Of a stretch of 64,000 nucleotides of DNA, positions 52,507 through 61,726 are shown piece by piece (the first letter of the stretch is position 1; each line of letters begins with the position of its first letter). This stretch comes from Alcaligenaceae bacterium. Lineage in GTDB: Bacteria; Pseudomonadota; Gammaproteobacteria; Burkholderiales; Burkholderiaceae_B. The DNA lies in contig JACCES010000020.1 in assembly GCA_013416455.1 (NCBI GenBank), forward strand, positions 1 to 64,000, in the 5' to 3' direction. The notes below the pieces were generated by a model that had not been told where the DNA came from, ran no database searches, and worked only from the letters and a program-made list of their open reading frames with translations. The position numbers were made by a program, and so were the translations under genes.

Positions 52507-53301
52507 TCAACGCGTGGCCGCCGTAATGCCGCCGTCGACCACGATTTCCTGCGCGGTGATGTATCTGCTTTCGTCGCTGGCCAGGAAGAGCGCCGCATGG
52601 GCGACGTCCCAGGCGTCTCCCATGTGGCCCATCGGCACCTGATTGTGGCGATGGGCGACAAAGCCGTCGAAATCCCCTTGCGCGTATTTGTCGGCCAGAC
52701 GCCGCACCAGCGGCGTGAAGACCAGCCCCGGCACCACGCAGTTCAGGCGCACGCCCTTGGGCGCATAGATGACGGCCGTGGTGCGGGTGAACTGCATCAG
52801 CGCCGCCTTGCCCGCCGCATAGGCCACCTGCGGCTTGCCCACATAGCGCAAGCCGGCGATGGAAGATACGTTCACCACGACGCCCGCGCCCTGGCGCTCC
52901 ATGATGGGCAGCACATGCTTGCATGACAGATAGGCGGATTTCACGTTGACGTCCATCTGGTCGTCCCATGTGCTTTCACTCATTTCGACGGGGCCGCCGG
53001 GTTCCGACCGGCCCACGTTGTTGATGAGGATGTCGATGCGGCCATAGCGGCGCATGCAGGCGTCGACCATGGCCTGGACGTCTTCCGATACCGTGGCGTC
53101 GCAGGACATCACCTCGACATCGCCGCCTTCTTCGCGGATGATGTTTGCTGTGTTTCCCGCGGCTTCCAGGCTGAGGTCCACGCCGAAAATGCGTGCGCCC
53201 TGCCTTGCCAGCAGCACCGAGATCGCCTGGCCGTTGCCCCAGCCGTCTCCGGTGGAACCGCAGCCGGTGACCAATGCAACCTTGTCGTCCAACCTGAGCA
53301 T
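52507..53301 (-). CDS. Short-chain dehydrogenase/reductase
   Basis: 264 residues from the ATG at 53301 (GGAG upstream); a longer frame to 53460 has no family similarity. TGCGSTGDGWGNGQAISVLL, NNVGRSEPGGPVEMS, NVSSIAGLRYVGKPQ, VAYAAGKAALMQFTRTTA and YITAQEIVVDGGITAA define a classical SDR with the GWGNG insertion. First gene of the minus-strand catabolic operon and divergent from a LysR gene at 53522, the probable regulator. Having two paralogous SDRs suggests oxidation of two stereoisomers or two successive steps. Confidence 0.88.
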   Translation of the reverse strand: MLRLDDKVALVTGCGSTGDGWGNGQAISVLLARQGARIFGVDLSLEAAGNTANIIREEGGDVEVMSCDATVSEDVQAMVDACMRRYGRIDILINNVGRSEPGGPVEMSESTWDDQMDVNVKSAYLSCKHVLPIMERQGAGVVVNVSSIAGLRYVGKPQVAYAAGKAALMQFTRTTAVIYAPKGVRLNCVVPGLVFTPLVRRLADKYAQGDFDGFVAHRHNQVPMGHMGDAWDVAHAALFLASDESRYITAQEIVVDGGITAATR

Positions 53302-53521
53302 TCTTCGTTCTCCGTGTGGCTCTTGTGAAAAACCCCGCGCTGTTGGCCGGAGCTTCTTCGCCACAATGCAGGGGCGCCTGGGGCGCCGCATTGATATGGC
53401 CCCGCGCGCGCTCGTCGTGAAACACGAAGCTTGCGCCGGGGCGTGTGGTCGATGAATCATGGTAGGACGAGCGCTCCCCCATGGGAAATTCTATTTTTGA
53501 TGCAATTGATGGGAAATTGGA

Positions 53522-54466
53522 ATGAATCTGACTCCGCGAGAATTGCGCATCTTTCTGTCCCTGGCCAACTCCCTGAACTTCGGCCAGACCGCCGAGCGTT
53601 TTTTCGTGACGCAGCCCACCATGAGCAAGATGGTCCGCAACATCGAAGACAAACTGGGCGTGAGGCTGTTCGAGCGCACGACGCGCAACGTCGTGCTCAC
53701 GGCGGAAGGCCGAGACCTGCTGAAAGTGGCTTCCCGCATCGTCGAAGACTACGAGGCCGGGCTGACCGAACTGGCGGAAGTCGCGCGCCGGCGTTCGCAG
53801 CGCCTTTCCATCGCCGCGCTGCCGTCGCTGGCCGCCACCCTGCTGCCCGCGCTGGTCTCCGACCTCAAGAAGGAACTGCCGCACTCGATCATCAAGATCC
53901 ACGACGTGATCAACGATGCCGCGCTCGACCTGCTGCGCACGCGCAAGGTCGATTTCGCCCTGTCCGGCCTCGATGTCGTGCATCGCGATCTGTCCTATAC
54001 CGGCATCATGCGGGAAGCCTTCGTGCTGCTGGCGTCGCACACCTTTCCCATCGAGCTGAAAGGCACCGTCTGGTCGGAAACGGAACTGGAAACCCTGCCG
54101 GTGATTTCCATGCCCAAGGGCACGGGCACACGCATGTATATCGACCTGGCCTTCATGAAGCAGGGCATGCGGTTCCGCCCCTTCCTGGAAATCCAGGGGC
54201 TGTCCACCATAGGCAAATTCGTGCAGAAGGGCTGCGGCGTGGCGCTACTGCCGTTGTCGGCCGCCGAGCTGGTTCTGGATGAAGGCCTCTACATCGTTCC
54301 GCTCGAAGGAGCGCCCGAACGCACCATCGGCGTCATCACCCGCCATGAATCGGGTCTGTCGGAACTGGCCTGCAAAGCCATAGACTGGATACGCAGGAGC
54401 GCCTCGCTGCCGGGTGACGCCGCCGGGCCCGGCGCCGCGGCGGGCACTCCCTGCGCGGCAAACTGA
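53522..54466 (+). CDS. LysR-family transcriptional regulator
   Basis: 314 residues. N-terminal helix-turn-helix MNLTPRELRIFLSLANSLNF GQTAERFFVTQPTMSKMVRN IEDKLGVRLFERTTRNVVLT. The effector domain starts at ~90 (LSIAALPSLAATLLPALVSD) with VKVDFALSGLDVVHRDLSY-like strand order. Its 220-bp upstream region is shared with the divergent SDR operon, the classical arrangement for a LysR activator of that operon. Inducer presumably the substrate or a CoA intermediate. Confidence 0.87.
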   Translation: MNLTPRELRIFLSLANSLNFGQTAERFFVTQPTMSKMVRNIEDKLGVRLFERTTRNVVLTAEGRDLLKVASRIVEDYEAGLTELAEVARRRSQRLSIAALPSLAATLLPALVSDLKKELPHSIIKIHDVINDAALDLLRTRKVDFALSGLDVVHRDLSYTGIMREAFVLLASHTFPIELKGTVWSETELETLPVISMPKGTGTRMYIDLAFMKQGMRFRPFLEIQGLSTIGKFVQKGCGVALLPLSAAELVLDEGLYIVPLEGAPERTIGVITRHESGLSELACKAIDWIRRSASLPGDAAGPGAAAGTPCAAN

Positions 54467-54579
54467 AGTATGCTAACCGAGGGCCCACGCACACAACTCG
54501 GCGAATGCAGGCGCATTCATTCATGACGAGGTGAGGCGGGGTCTTCCGCCTTCCTTTCGACACCATCGGACAGAGCCGA

Positions 54580-55293
54580 ATGAAAGACACAGCAAGAGAC
54601 AACCGCGATCTGCCTTCCGGTTTCCAGGCGGTCAAGGACGCCATCACGTCGCGCAGAAGCATCCGTGCCTTCCTGCCCACCCCCATCGACCCTCAGCTTC
54701 TCGAAGAAGTGCTGCGGATCGCGGGAACCGCCCCCAGCGGCAGCAATGTCCAGCCCTGGAAAGTGCACGTCATATCCGGGCCCGCCCGCGACCGGCTCGC
54801 CGCCGATCTGCTCGCGGCGCACCAGGCCAGGGAACCCGAAGCGCGCGAATATCAATACTATCCGGTAAAGTGGCGCAGCCCCTACATCGAACGCCGGCGG
54901 GCGACGGGCTGGGGCCTGTACGGCACGCTGAACATCCAGAAGGGCGACCATGAAGCCTCGCTGCGCCAGCACGGGCGCAACTATGAACTCTTCGACGCGC
55001 CGGTCGTGCTGATGTTCACGATAGACCGCGACCTGGAAATGGGAAGCTGGCTGGACTACGGCATGTTCCTGCAGAACATCATGGTGGCGGCCAGAGGCTG
55101 CGGCCTGCACACCTGCCCCCAGGCCGCGCTGGCCAACTATCCCCACATCATCAAGCGGCACCTGGGCATCGGCGACGACCAGATCATCGTCTGCGGCATC
55201 TCCATCGGCTATGCGGACACCCGCGAGCGCGTCAACGAATTCCAGCCCGACAGAATGGCCCTGGAAGAATTCGTCACCTATCACGGCGATTGA
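54580..55293 (+). CDS. Nitroreductase-family FMN oxidoreductase
   Basis: 237 residues. RRSIRAFLPTPIDPQLLEEV LRIAGTAPSGSNVQPWKVHV is the FMN-phosphate and isoalloxazine site; LDYGMFLQNIMVAARGCGLH TCPQAALANY and CGISIGYAD are the dimer and C-terminal FMN regions. These enzymes use NAD(P)H to reduce nitroaromatics, quinones or enones. It stands alone between a LysR and an IclR gene. Substrate unknown. Confidence 0.88.
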   Translation: MKDTARDNRDLPSGFQAVKDAITSRRSIRAFLPTPIDPQLLEEVLRIAGTAPSGSNVQPWKVHVISGPARDRLAADLLAAHQAREPEAREYQYYPVKWRSPYIERRRATGWGLYGTLNIQKGDHEASLRQHGRNYELFDAPVVLMFTIDRDLEMGSWLDYGMFLQNIMVAARGCGLHTCPQAALANYPHIIKRHLGIGDDQIIVCGISIGYADTRERVNEFQPDRMALEEFVTYHGD

Positions 55294-55358
55294 GCGCGGG
55301 GCCGCCGAAAACGGGCGGGGCTGGCAGGCGATGATGTCCGCCGCCCTGCCGCCGGTGC

Positions 55359-55381
55359 TATAATAATTTCATACCTTGAAA
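55359..55381 (+). promoter_or_regulatory. -10 element and candidate IclR operator
   Basis: TATAAT (55359-55364) is followed directly by TTTCA-TACCT-TGAAA (55367-55381), a perfect 5-bp inverted repeat, 38 bp upstream of the IclR start. The position suits autoregulation. No good -35 is seen. Confidence 0.45.
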
Positions 55382-55419
55382 CTAAGCTCATCAAGCACCG
55401 TCTGCGCCATCTTGCCGAT

Positions 55420-56220
55420 ATGCTCAACAGTACGGCCGCCAGCACCGGCACCCGCAGCGTGGAGCGCACGCTGCGCATCCTGAAGGAACTCAGCAGCCGT
55501 GGCGAGTTCGGGTGGCGATTGAGCGATCTGGCGGAACAGGTGGGCCTGGATCGCGGCACCTGTCACCGCATTCTCGCCTGCCTGGTAAAGGAAAACTTCG
55601 CGGCGCGCTACCCGAACGACGTCAAGTACTACCCGGGGCAGATGCTCTTCGAAATGGGCATGGCGCTGCCGCAATATTCCGGCTTCGGCGAAGCCGTCGA
55701 ACCCCGCCTGGAACGCCTTTGCCACAAGACCAACTGCATCGTCAGCCTGAGCCTGAAAAGCGGCAATGAAGTGGTATGCGTGTTTCAGAAGCGCGGCCAG
55801 ATCGAACTGCCGGCCATGATACTCCGGGTGGGAACCCGCCGCCCCCTCATCAACATGGTGGGCGGGGTGGCCATACTCAAGATGCTCGACGGCAGGGAAA
55901 TGGAACGCATCATCGCGCAGAACCTGGCCATGGAAAACCCTTCCCAGGTTGCACGCCGGCGGGCCGCGTTCGAAGGCATGCGCAAACGCAGCGCGAACCT
56001 GGACTACGCATTGAACCTGGGCGACGTCATCAAGAACGTCGACGCCATTGCGGTCGGGTTGCGTGACGAGAATGGCGGCGCTTTCGGCGCCCTGACGCTC
56101 ACCAACGCGCAGAACCGGTTCTCGCCACAGTTCATCGAGGCCATCCTCGCCGACATGCGCGCCGCCGCCGCCGCCATCGAAGCGGACATCCTCCGTTTCT
56201 TCGGCAAGAGAAAGGCGTGA
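55420..56220 (+). CDS. IclR-family transcriptional regulator
   Basis: 266 residues. The N-terminal winged helix-turn-helix spans SVERTLRILKELSSRGEFGW RLSDLAEQVGLDRGTCHRIL ACLV; the C-terminal GAF-like effector domain runs from FEMGMALPQYSGFGEAVEPR to ILADMRAAAAAIEADILRFF, with VSLSLKSGNEVVCVFQKRGQ inside. Such regulators sense small aromatic or carboxylic effectors. Neighbours are a nitroreductase (same strand) and a DUF3617 gene (opposite strand); the targets may be the MFS/TctC genes downstream, but this is uncertain. Confidence 0.87.
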   Translation: MLNSTAASTGTRSVERTLRILKELSSRGEFGWRLSDLAEQVGLDRGTCHRILACLVKENFAARYPNDVKYYPGQMLFEMGMALPQYSGFGEAVEPRLERLCHKTNCIVSLSLKSGNEVVCVFQKRGQIELPAMILRVGTRRPLINMVGGVAILKMLDGREMERIIAQNLAMENPSQVARRRAAFEGMRKRSANLDYALNLGDVIKNVDAIAVGLRDENGGAFGALTLTNAQNRFSPQFIEAILADMRAAAAAIEADILRFFGKRKA

Positions 56221-56286
56221 AGACACCCGGTTTCCCGCCGTAGCCGCTTCGGGCCCGGCCCGTTTCCGGCATCCCCCCGCCGCCAA

Positions 56287-56844
56287 TCAGCGCGGCGGCT
56301 GCACGCCCTTGCAGTCGGCGCCCAGCCACCGGGCCTCGTGCTTCATGTCCAGGGAGACCATCTGCCCCTTGTACTTGCCCTGCACATTCGCTTCGCTCAG
56401 GAAGCGCCTGGCCGTCGAATCCCAGATCCGGCCCGAACCGGTCCAGTCGCCCTGGGGATTGCTGCAGGTAAAGGAAAAGCGCGCCGTGTCGCCCGACTCC
56501 CGCCAATCGAGTTCGGAACAATCGAGATCATGCTCGGCCAGCACGGACTTGACGTCCCGGCGCGCCATCTCGGGCGTCAGGCAGGTCTGCGTGACGGTGG
56601 GGATGCCCAGGTTCAGGCCGGAGTTCCCCATGAGCTTCTCCATCTGCTTGCGCTGCGCTTCGGGCAGATTCCTGAACAGGTCCTGCACACCGAGGGCGAT
56701 CGAGGCAAGATGGGAACCATCCACCAGACGCAGTTCCCACAGGCCGGGTTCATGATCGGCGAAGGGTGTCTGGGCGAACGACGGCCCCGCCGCCGCAAAG
56801 CAGGAAAGCGCTCCGAAGACCGAAGCCAGGACGAAGTGGCGCAA
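56287..56844 (-). CDS. DUF3617-family secreted protein
   Basis: 185 residues with signal peptide MRHFVLASVFGALSCFAAAG PSFA. The mature part begins PFADHEPGLWELRLVDGS and holds three Cys in VTQTCLTPEM, DLDCSELDW and SFTCSNPQGDW plus a late ADCKGVQPP, the spacing of DUF3617 periplasmic proteins. Function unknown. It lies 126 bp upstream of the MFS gene on the same strand. Confidence 0.75.
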   Translation of the reverse strand: MRHFVLASVFGALSCFAAAGPSFAQTPFADHEPGLWELRLVDGSHLASIALGVQDLFRNLPEAQRKQMEKLMGNSGLNLGIPTVTQTCLTPEMARRDVKSVLAEHDLDCSELDWRESGDTARFSFTCSNPQGDWTGSGRIWDSTARRFLSEANVQGKYKGQMVSLDMKHEARWLGADCKGVQPPR

Positions 56845-56970
56845 GGTGTTTTCTCCGTTGGAAAGGCAGGGCGGCCGCTGTCCGCGGCGGATCGTTCATT
56901 GGAAAGCACATAGTGTGCCCGACATGTTTTGCCGGCGATAGCCCCGCCGCGGCCCGGGAAGGCGGGCGGC

Positions 56971-58176
56971 TCAGGCCCTGGGCGGCGCGCTCCGCAGCAG
57001 CGCGCCGCCGCAGATGAGTATGGGAATGGCGATCAGCATATAGCCGACCCCGAAGCCCCCGACCGCGTCGCTGAGCAGCCCGAAGACCGCCGGCACGACC
57101 ACCACGCCGAAAAAGGTGATGGACAGGGCGCCGCCCGTTGCCGTGCCCGCCATGCCGGAGGGCGCGAGCCGCGCGACCGCCGCCAGATAGACCCCGTTCC
57201 AGCCGGTGGCCGACGCGCCGAAGAGCGTCACCAGGATCAGCGTCAGAGCCAGCGGCACCTGCTCGTTCAGCAGGCCCGTCGCGATCGAGGTGGCCGCCAG
57301 GACGAGGGACAGCGCCGCAAGCGTGCGGCTGGCGCCCAGGTAGCGGTCGGAAATATAGCCCCAGATGATGCGCCCCAGGACACCGCCGAGCTGCGCCACC
57401 GACAGCGCGATGCCCGCGGTGACGAGACTGTAGCCGAGTTCGATGTGAAGATAGGTGACGAGATAGCCCGCCAGGCAAAGCTGCGCGCCCGCGAAAAAGA
57501 AGGATGCGCTGGCGAGGCGCCGCAGATTGTGTTGCGACAGCACCAGCTTGAGCGGCCCCAGCAGCCCACCCACCCGCAGGGGCGCGGCCGGGACGCGGTC
57601 GGCGTCATGGCCCGAACGCATGGGCTGGGAAACCAGCGCGCACACCAGGCACAGCGCGGCCACGACGAGAATGGCCGCCGCCGGGCCGGCCTGCTGCGTC
57701 AGCGGCGGCGCGACGACCCCGGCCAGCATGCCGCCCAGCGGCACGCCGGTCTGCTTGATGGAAAACACCAGGCTGGCGCGATGCGGCGGCGTGCTGGCGA
57801 TCAGCAGATGGGAGCTGGCCGGCGTGATCGGCCCGTAGCCCATCCCGATCAGCACGGCGCCCACGCCCACCGCCCAGAGCGAAGGCAGCAAAGCCGCCAG
57901 CAAACCCAGGGTACAGAACAGCAGGCCCGCCTGGCTGACCCGTATGGCGCCGTAACGGCGCACGGCCTGCCCCGACATCAGACTGCTGAGTATGGCCCCG
58001 ACATAGACCAGCGCCACATAGAAGCCCAGCAGCGACACCGATGCACCGAGGCGGCCCGCAAAGGCCGGCGCCACGGCGGGGATGGTCAGGGAGGCCATCG
58101 CCACCATGGCCTGGATCGCCATTGTCACCGTCAGGACCTGCCACGTATTGCCTGCCGGCGTTGTTGCTGCGTTCAT
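56971..58176 (-). CDS. Major facilitator superfamily transporter
   Basis: 401 residues with twelve predicted helices. The A-type loop between helices 2 and 3 reads SGQAVRRYGAIRVSQAG, and GYISDRYLGASRTLAALSLV is the second-half copy. LIGMGYGPITPASSHLLIAS resembles motif C of exporters, but GFYVALVYVGAILSSL and the overall pattern fit CynX/NarK-like or metabolite-uptake MFS equally. Substrate and direction unknown. The next gene on this strand is a TctC-type protein. Confidence 0.85.
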   Translation of the reverse strand: MNAATTPAGNTWQVLTVTMAIQAMVAMASLTIPAVAPAFAGRLGASVSLLGFYVALVYVGAILSSLMSGQAVRRYGAIRVSQAGLLFCTLGLLAALLPSLWAVGVGAVLIGMGYGPITPASSHLLIASTPPHRASLVFSIKQTGVPLGGMLAGVVAPPLTQQAGPAAAILVVAALCLVCALVSQPMRSGHDADRVPAAPLRVGGLLGPLKLVLSQHNLRRLASASFFFAGAQLCLAGYLVTYLHIELGYSLVTAGIALSVAQLGGVLGRIIWGYISDRYLGASRTLAALSLVLAATSIATGLLNEQVPLALTLILVTLFGASATGWNGVYLAAVARLAPSGMAGTATGGALSITFFGVVVVPAVFGLLSDAVGGFGVGYMLIAIPILICGGALLRSAPPRA

Positions 58177-58283
58177 GCGTCATGCGCCTGCTGTGTTTGT
58201 GTACCCGGGCGGTGGCGGCGCCAGGCCCCCCTTTTCAGTGAGGTGAAGCACTCCGGCCCGCCGGCCGGAGTGTAGGCAGCGCG

Positions 58284-59249
58284 TTAATTCACCTGCGCGC
58301 CCGAATCCTCCACCACCTTGCTCCATTTTTCAATGTCGGCCCGGAGGATATCACCGAATTCGGCGGGCGACGTCACATAGGGCTCGGCGCCGGTGGCGGC
58401 GAAGCGTTCCCTGACCTCGGGCCGGCCGAGCGTTTCATTGATGTCGGCGTTCATCTTGCTGATGACATCGGCGGGCGTCCCGGCGGGCGCGAAGAGGCCG
58501 AACCAGGGATTGACGTTGAAGTCAGGGTAGCCGCCCTCGGCAATCGTCGGGATGCTGTCGAAGCCCTTGACCCGCTTGTCGCTGGTCAGCGCCACGGCCT
58601 TGAGCTTGCCGGTGTTGATGTGGCCGGCCACCGACGGCAGGCTGGTGAAGACCAGGTCGATCTGCCCGCCCATCAGGTCGGTGAGCGCCGGCGCGGCGCC
58701 GCGATACGGGATATGGACCAGCTTCACGCCCGTCGCGGCGTTGAACATTTCACCAAGCAGGTGATTGACCGAGCCATTGCCCGCCGACCCATAGGTCAGC
58801 TCGCCTTTCTTCGCCAGCTCGACGAGTTCGGGCACCGTGGAGAACTTGGCATCCGTGCGCGTCACGACCACGAACGGAAGGGTGGCCAGCGTCGCCACGG
58901 GCGCGAAATCCTTTTCCGGATCGAAGGGCAGGGTCTTGTACAGCGAGCCATTGATGGCATGCGTGCCCACATAGCTCATCAGCAGCGTATAGCCATCGGC
59001 CGGCGCTCTTGCCACGGCCTCCATGCCAATGTTGCCGCCGGCGCCGGCGCGGTTTTCCACCACCACGGGCTGGCCCCACTTCGTGCCGAGCTCCTGGCCC
59101 ATGATGCGGGCGAGCGTGTCCGATGCGCCGCCCGGCGTCTGCGGCACGACGAGCTGGACCGTTTTTTCAGGGAAGGTTGCCGCCTGTGCCGTGGCGGCGG
59201 CCAATGCCAGCGTCGCACACGCCGCCAGCTTCAGAATACGAAAGGTCAT
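58284..59249 (-). CDS. TctC/Bug-family periplasmic solute-binding protein
   Basis: 321 residues. Signal peptide MTFRILKLAACATLALAAAT AQA. Bug motifs: KTVQLVVPQTPGGASDTLAR, VVENRAGAGGNIGMEAVARA PADGYTLLM, YGSAGNGSVNHLLGEMFNAA and IPYRGAAPALTDLMGGQIDL. It follows the MeaB gene of the acyl-CoA mutase operon by 13 bp, so it is probably its last gene and may take up the acid that the CoA transferase and mutase process. Confidence 0.9.
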   Translation of the reverse strand: MTFRILKLAACATLALAAATAQAATFPEKTVQLVVPQTPGGASDTLARIMGQELGTKWGQPVVVENRAGAGGNIGMEAVARAPADGYTLLMSYVGTHAINGSLYKTLPFDPEKDFAPVATLATLPFVVVTRTDAKFSTVPELVELAKKGELTYGSAGNGSVNHLLGEMFNAATGVKLVHIPYRGAAPALTDLMGGQIDLVFTSLPSVAGHINTGKLKAVALTSDKRVKGFDSIPTIAEGGYPDFNVNPWFGLFAPAGTPADVISKMNADINETLGRPEVRERFAATGAEPYVTSPAEFGDILRADIEKWSKVVEDSGAQVN

Positions 59250-59262
59250 GGATGTCTCCTGT

Positions 59263-60186
59263 TTATAGTCTGTTCGATGAGGGGATGGCCCCGGCTTCCT
59301 GGTCGAGAATCTCCTTCAGTACATGCTGCAGCTGGGCATCGATGGGCATGTCGAGCACCGAATGGTCCAGCTGTGAAATCACCTGCGTCGCCCGCCTTTC
59401 GATGAGGCGGCGCAGCCTGTAGCGCGCCCGGTTCATTTCGCGGGTGCGCTGATCCTGGCTGGTGGCCAGCCATTCTTGATGCAAATCAATTGTATCGGAC
59501 AGAACCTGAATGCTCTCGGGCTGTTCCGCGGACGTCAGCAGCACCTTGGGGCGCCAGGCGCCTTCCGGGTAGCGGCTCAGGGCGGCAATGCGCTTGATGT
59601 CCGTGGCCATCCGGTGCGCCCCGGGCAGGTCGGCCTTGTTCACGACATAGATGTCGGCCATTTCCATGATGCCCGCCTTCATGGCCTGCACGACGTCGCC
59701 GCTTTCGGGCAGCAGGACCAGGACGAGGGTATCGACCTGGCTGCGGGCGGCGACCTCGGCCTGGCCCACGCCCACCGTTTCCAGGATCACCTCGTCGAAG
59801 CCGAAGGCATCCATGACATCGAGCATTTCGGGCAGGTTGTCGGACAGGCCGTCGGACGCGCTGCGCGACCCGATCGAACGGATGTAGAGATCTTCGATGC
59901 CCCGCAGATCGTCCATGCGGATGCGGTCGCCCAGGATGGCGCCGCCCGTATGCGGGCTGCTGGGGTCGACCGCCAGCACACCGAGGCGCCGGTCGGCGGC
60001 GCGCAGCAGCGCGAGATGGCCCGTCAATGTACTTTTGCCGGCGCCCGGGGCGCCCGTCATGCCGATGCGGCGGCCGTGCATGCCGGGCCGCAGCGGCGGC
60101 ACCAGACTCATGGCCTCGCCCGGGCCCGCATTCGCCAGACGGGACAGCAGCTGCCCCAGCGCAAACCGGTCGAGTTCCTGCTTCAT
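59263..60186 (-). CDS. meaB: MeaB/ArgK-type GTPase chaperone of a B12-dependent acyl-CoA mutase
   Basis: 307 residues. G-domain: GMTGAPGAGKSTLTGHLALL (P-loop ~44-52), LAVDPSSPHTGGAILGDRIR M, VILETVGVGQAEVAARSQVD and VNKADLPGAH (NKxD). The C-terminal helices (RRLIERRATQVISQL) form the dimerisation part. MeaB gates cobalamin loading and protects the mutase from inactivation. Its start overlaps the CoA-transferase stop by 4 bp (ATGA), in one operon with both mutase subunits. Confidence 0.92.
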   Translation of the reverse strand: MKQELDRFALGQLLSRLANAGPGEAMSLVPPLRPGMHGRRIGMTGAPGAGKSTLTGHLALLRAADRRLGVLAVDPSSPHTGGAILGDRIRMDDLRGIEDLYIRSIGSRSASDGLSDNLPEMLDVMDAFGFDEVILETVGVGQAEVAARSQVDTLVLVLLPESGDVVQAMKAGIMEMADIYVVNKADLPGAHRMATDIKRIAALSRYPEGAWRPKVLLTSAEQPESIQVLSDTIDLHQEWLATSQDQRTREMNRARYRLRRLIERRATQVISQLDHSVLDMPIDAQLQHVLKEILDQEAGAIPSSNRL

Positions 60187-61313
60187 GGCGACTCGGCCGC
60201 CGCCAGGACTTCGGCATGATGCTGGTCCAGCAGCGGCGGAAGATCGTAGCGGGGCTGGTAGCCATCGAACTTCACCGCCGATGCCACGGCGCGCAGCCCC
60301 GAATCAGCGCCGCCCAGCGGAACGACCATGCCACGCGAAGCGGCGAGATCGCTTTCCAGCGCCTCGTTCAGTGTGCCCACCTCGGAAGCCACCACCCCCA
60401 GCGGCTGCAGCCTGCGCACCCATTCAGCGGCGGTGGCGGTCTTGAGCACGGCCTCGATACCTTCCAGGACGACTGAACGGTTGCGGCGCCGGCTTTCCAT
60501 CGTCGCATACACCGGGTCGTCCACCCATTCCGGCCGGCCGACTTCCGTGCAGAATTTCCGCCAGAATTTTTCGTGAGTGATGAACAGGGTCAGCCAGCCG
60601 TCGCCGGTCGGGAATATCTGGGCCGGCACGAGATAAGGGTGCGATGAGTTCGCCAGGCGCTCCAGGTGTTCGCCCGCGTTGAGCGCGCCGGCGGCCAGAT
60701 AATTGAGCTGGGACAGCATCACGTCGTACATGGCGACATCCACCTGACCGCCCTCGCCCTGGACGATCTTTGCCAGCAGCCCGAGCGCCGCGGCCATGCC
60801 GGCCGAATTGTCCACCGCGGAAAACCCCGCCTTGGTGGGCGGCGCGGCGGGGTCTCCCGTCAGCGCCATGACGCCCGTCAGCGCCTGTATGACATAGTCG
60901 TAGGCCGGGCTTTCGGCATAGGGACCCTCAAGGCCGTATCCGGTGAGCGCAACGCACACCAGCTTGGGATTGCAGGCGCGCAGGCTCTCGTACGTCAGCC
61001 CCAGCTTCTTGATGGCCGACGGCCTCAGATTGGTGAAAAGCGCATGCGATGTCGACGCGATGCGTTCCAGGCTGGCGCGCCCTTCGGCCGACGCCAGGTC
61101 GATCACCACGCTCTTCTTGTTGCGGTTCAGGCTGGCGAAATAGGCATTGTGCGGCCCGATGAAATGCGGGCTCACCTTGCGGCCGATATCGCCTTCGGGC
61201 GGTTCGATCTTGATGATCTCGGCGCCCATGTCGGCCAGCAGCAGGCCGCAATAAGGCCCGGCCAGCATATGGCCGACCTCGATGATGCGTATCCCCGCCA
61301 GCGGCCCGTTCAT
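60183..61313 (-). CDS. Family III CoA transferase (CaiB/BaiF)
   Basis: 376 residues. GIRIIEVGHMLAGPYCGLLL ADMGAEIIKIEPPEGD, NRNKKSVVIDLASAEGRASL and KAGFSAVDNSAGMAAALGLL (catalytic Asp in AVDNSAG) identify the family. It overlaps both neighbours by 4 bp, so translation is coupled to the mutase small subunit and MeaB. It probably activates the imported acid to its CoA ester for the mutase; the CoA donor is unknown. Confidence 0.9.
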   Translation of the reverse strand: MNGPLAGIRIIEVGHMLAGPYCGLLLADMGAEIIKIEPPEGDIGRKVSPHFIGPHNAYFASLNRNKKSVVIDLASAEGRASLERIASTSHALFTNLRPSAIKKLGLTYESLRACNPKLVCVALTGYGLEGPYAESPAYDYVIQALTGVMALTGDPAAPPTKAGFSAVDNSAGMAAALGLLAKIVQGEGGQVDVAMYDVMLSQLNYLAAGALNAGEHLERLANSSHPYLVPAQIFPTGDGWLTLFITHEKFWRKFCTEVGRPEWVDDPVYATMESRRRNRSVVLEGIEAVLKTATAAEWVRRLQPLGVVASEVGTLNEALESDLAASRGMVVPLGGADSGLRAVASAVKFDGYQPRYDLPPLLDQHHAEVLAAAESP

Positions 61314-61726
61314 GCCAGCTTCCTTGCGAGTTCCGCAATCACGTCTTCCAGCGGCATGTCGGCGGTGAAGATGGCCGATACCCCCAGTTCATGCAGCTGC
61401 GGCTGGTCTTCCCTGGGAATGGTGCCCCCCACGAAAACCCTTACCGCATCGGCGCGCATCGCCTTGAGCTGCGCAATGACATCCGCCACGAGTTCCTTGT
61501 GGCTGCCGGACAGGATGCTCAGGCCCACCGCGTCGACGCCTTCGTCGACGGCCACGCGGGCGATCTGCTCGGGCGTGCGGCGCAAACCGGTGTAGATGAC
61601 CTCCGCCCCGGCATTGCGCAGGGTAAGCGCGACGATCTTGGCGCCGATGTCGTGGCCGTCCAGACCCGGCTTGCCCACCAGGATGCGCTTGCCCGCCAGG
61701 GGCCTGTCAATGATAGTCTGATTCAT
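61310..61726 (-). CDS. Cobalamin-binding small subunit of an acyl-CoA mutase
   Basis: 138 residues, a stand-alone B12-binding domain. GKPGLDGHDIGAKIVALTLR contains the DxHxxG motif with His25 as lower cobalt ligand; VGLSILSGSHKELVADVIAQ and VRVFVGGTIPRED complete the Rossmann-like site. In two-chain mutases (archaeal-type MCM, isobutyryl- and hydroxyisobutyryl-CoA mutases) this domain is separate, as here. It overlaps the large-subunit stop by 4 bp. Confidence 0.92.
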   Translation of the reverse strand: MNQTIIDRPLAGKRILVGKPGLDGHDIGAKIVALTLRNAGAEVIYTGLRRTPEQIARVAVDEGVDAVGLSILSGSHKELVADVIAQLKAMRADAVRVFVGGTIPREDQPQLHELGVSAIFTADMPLEDVIAELARKLA

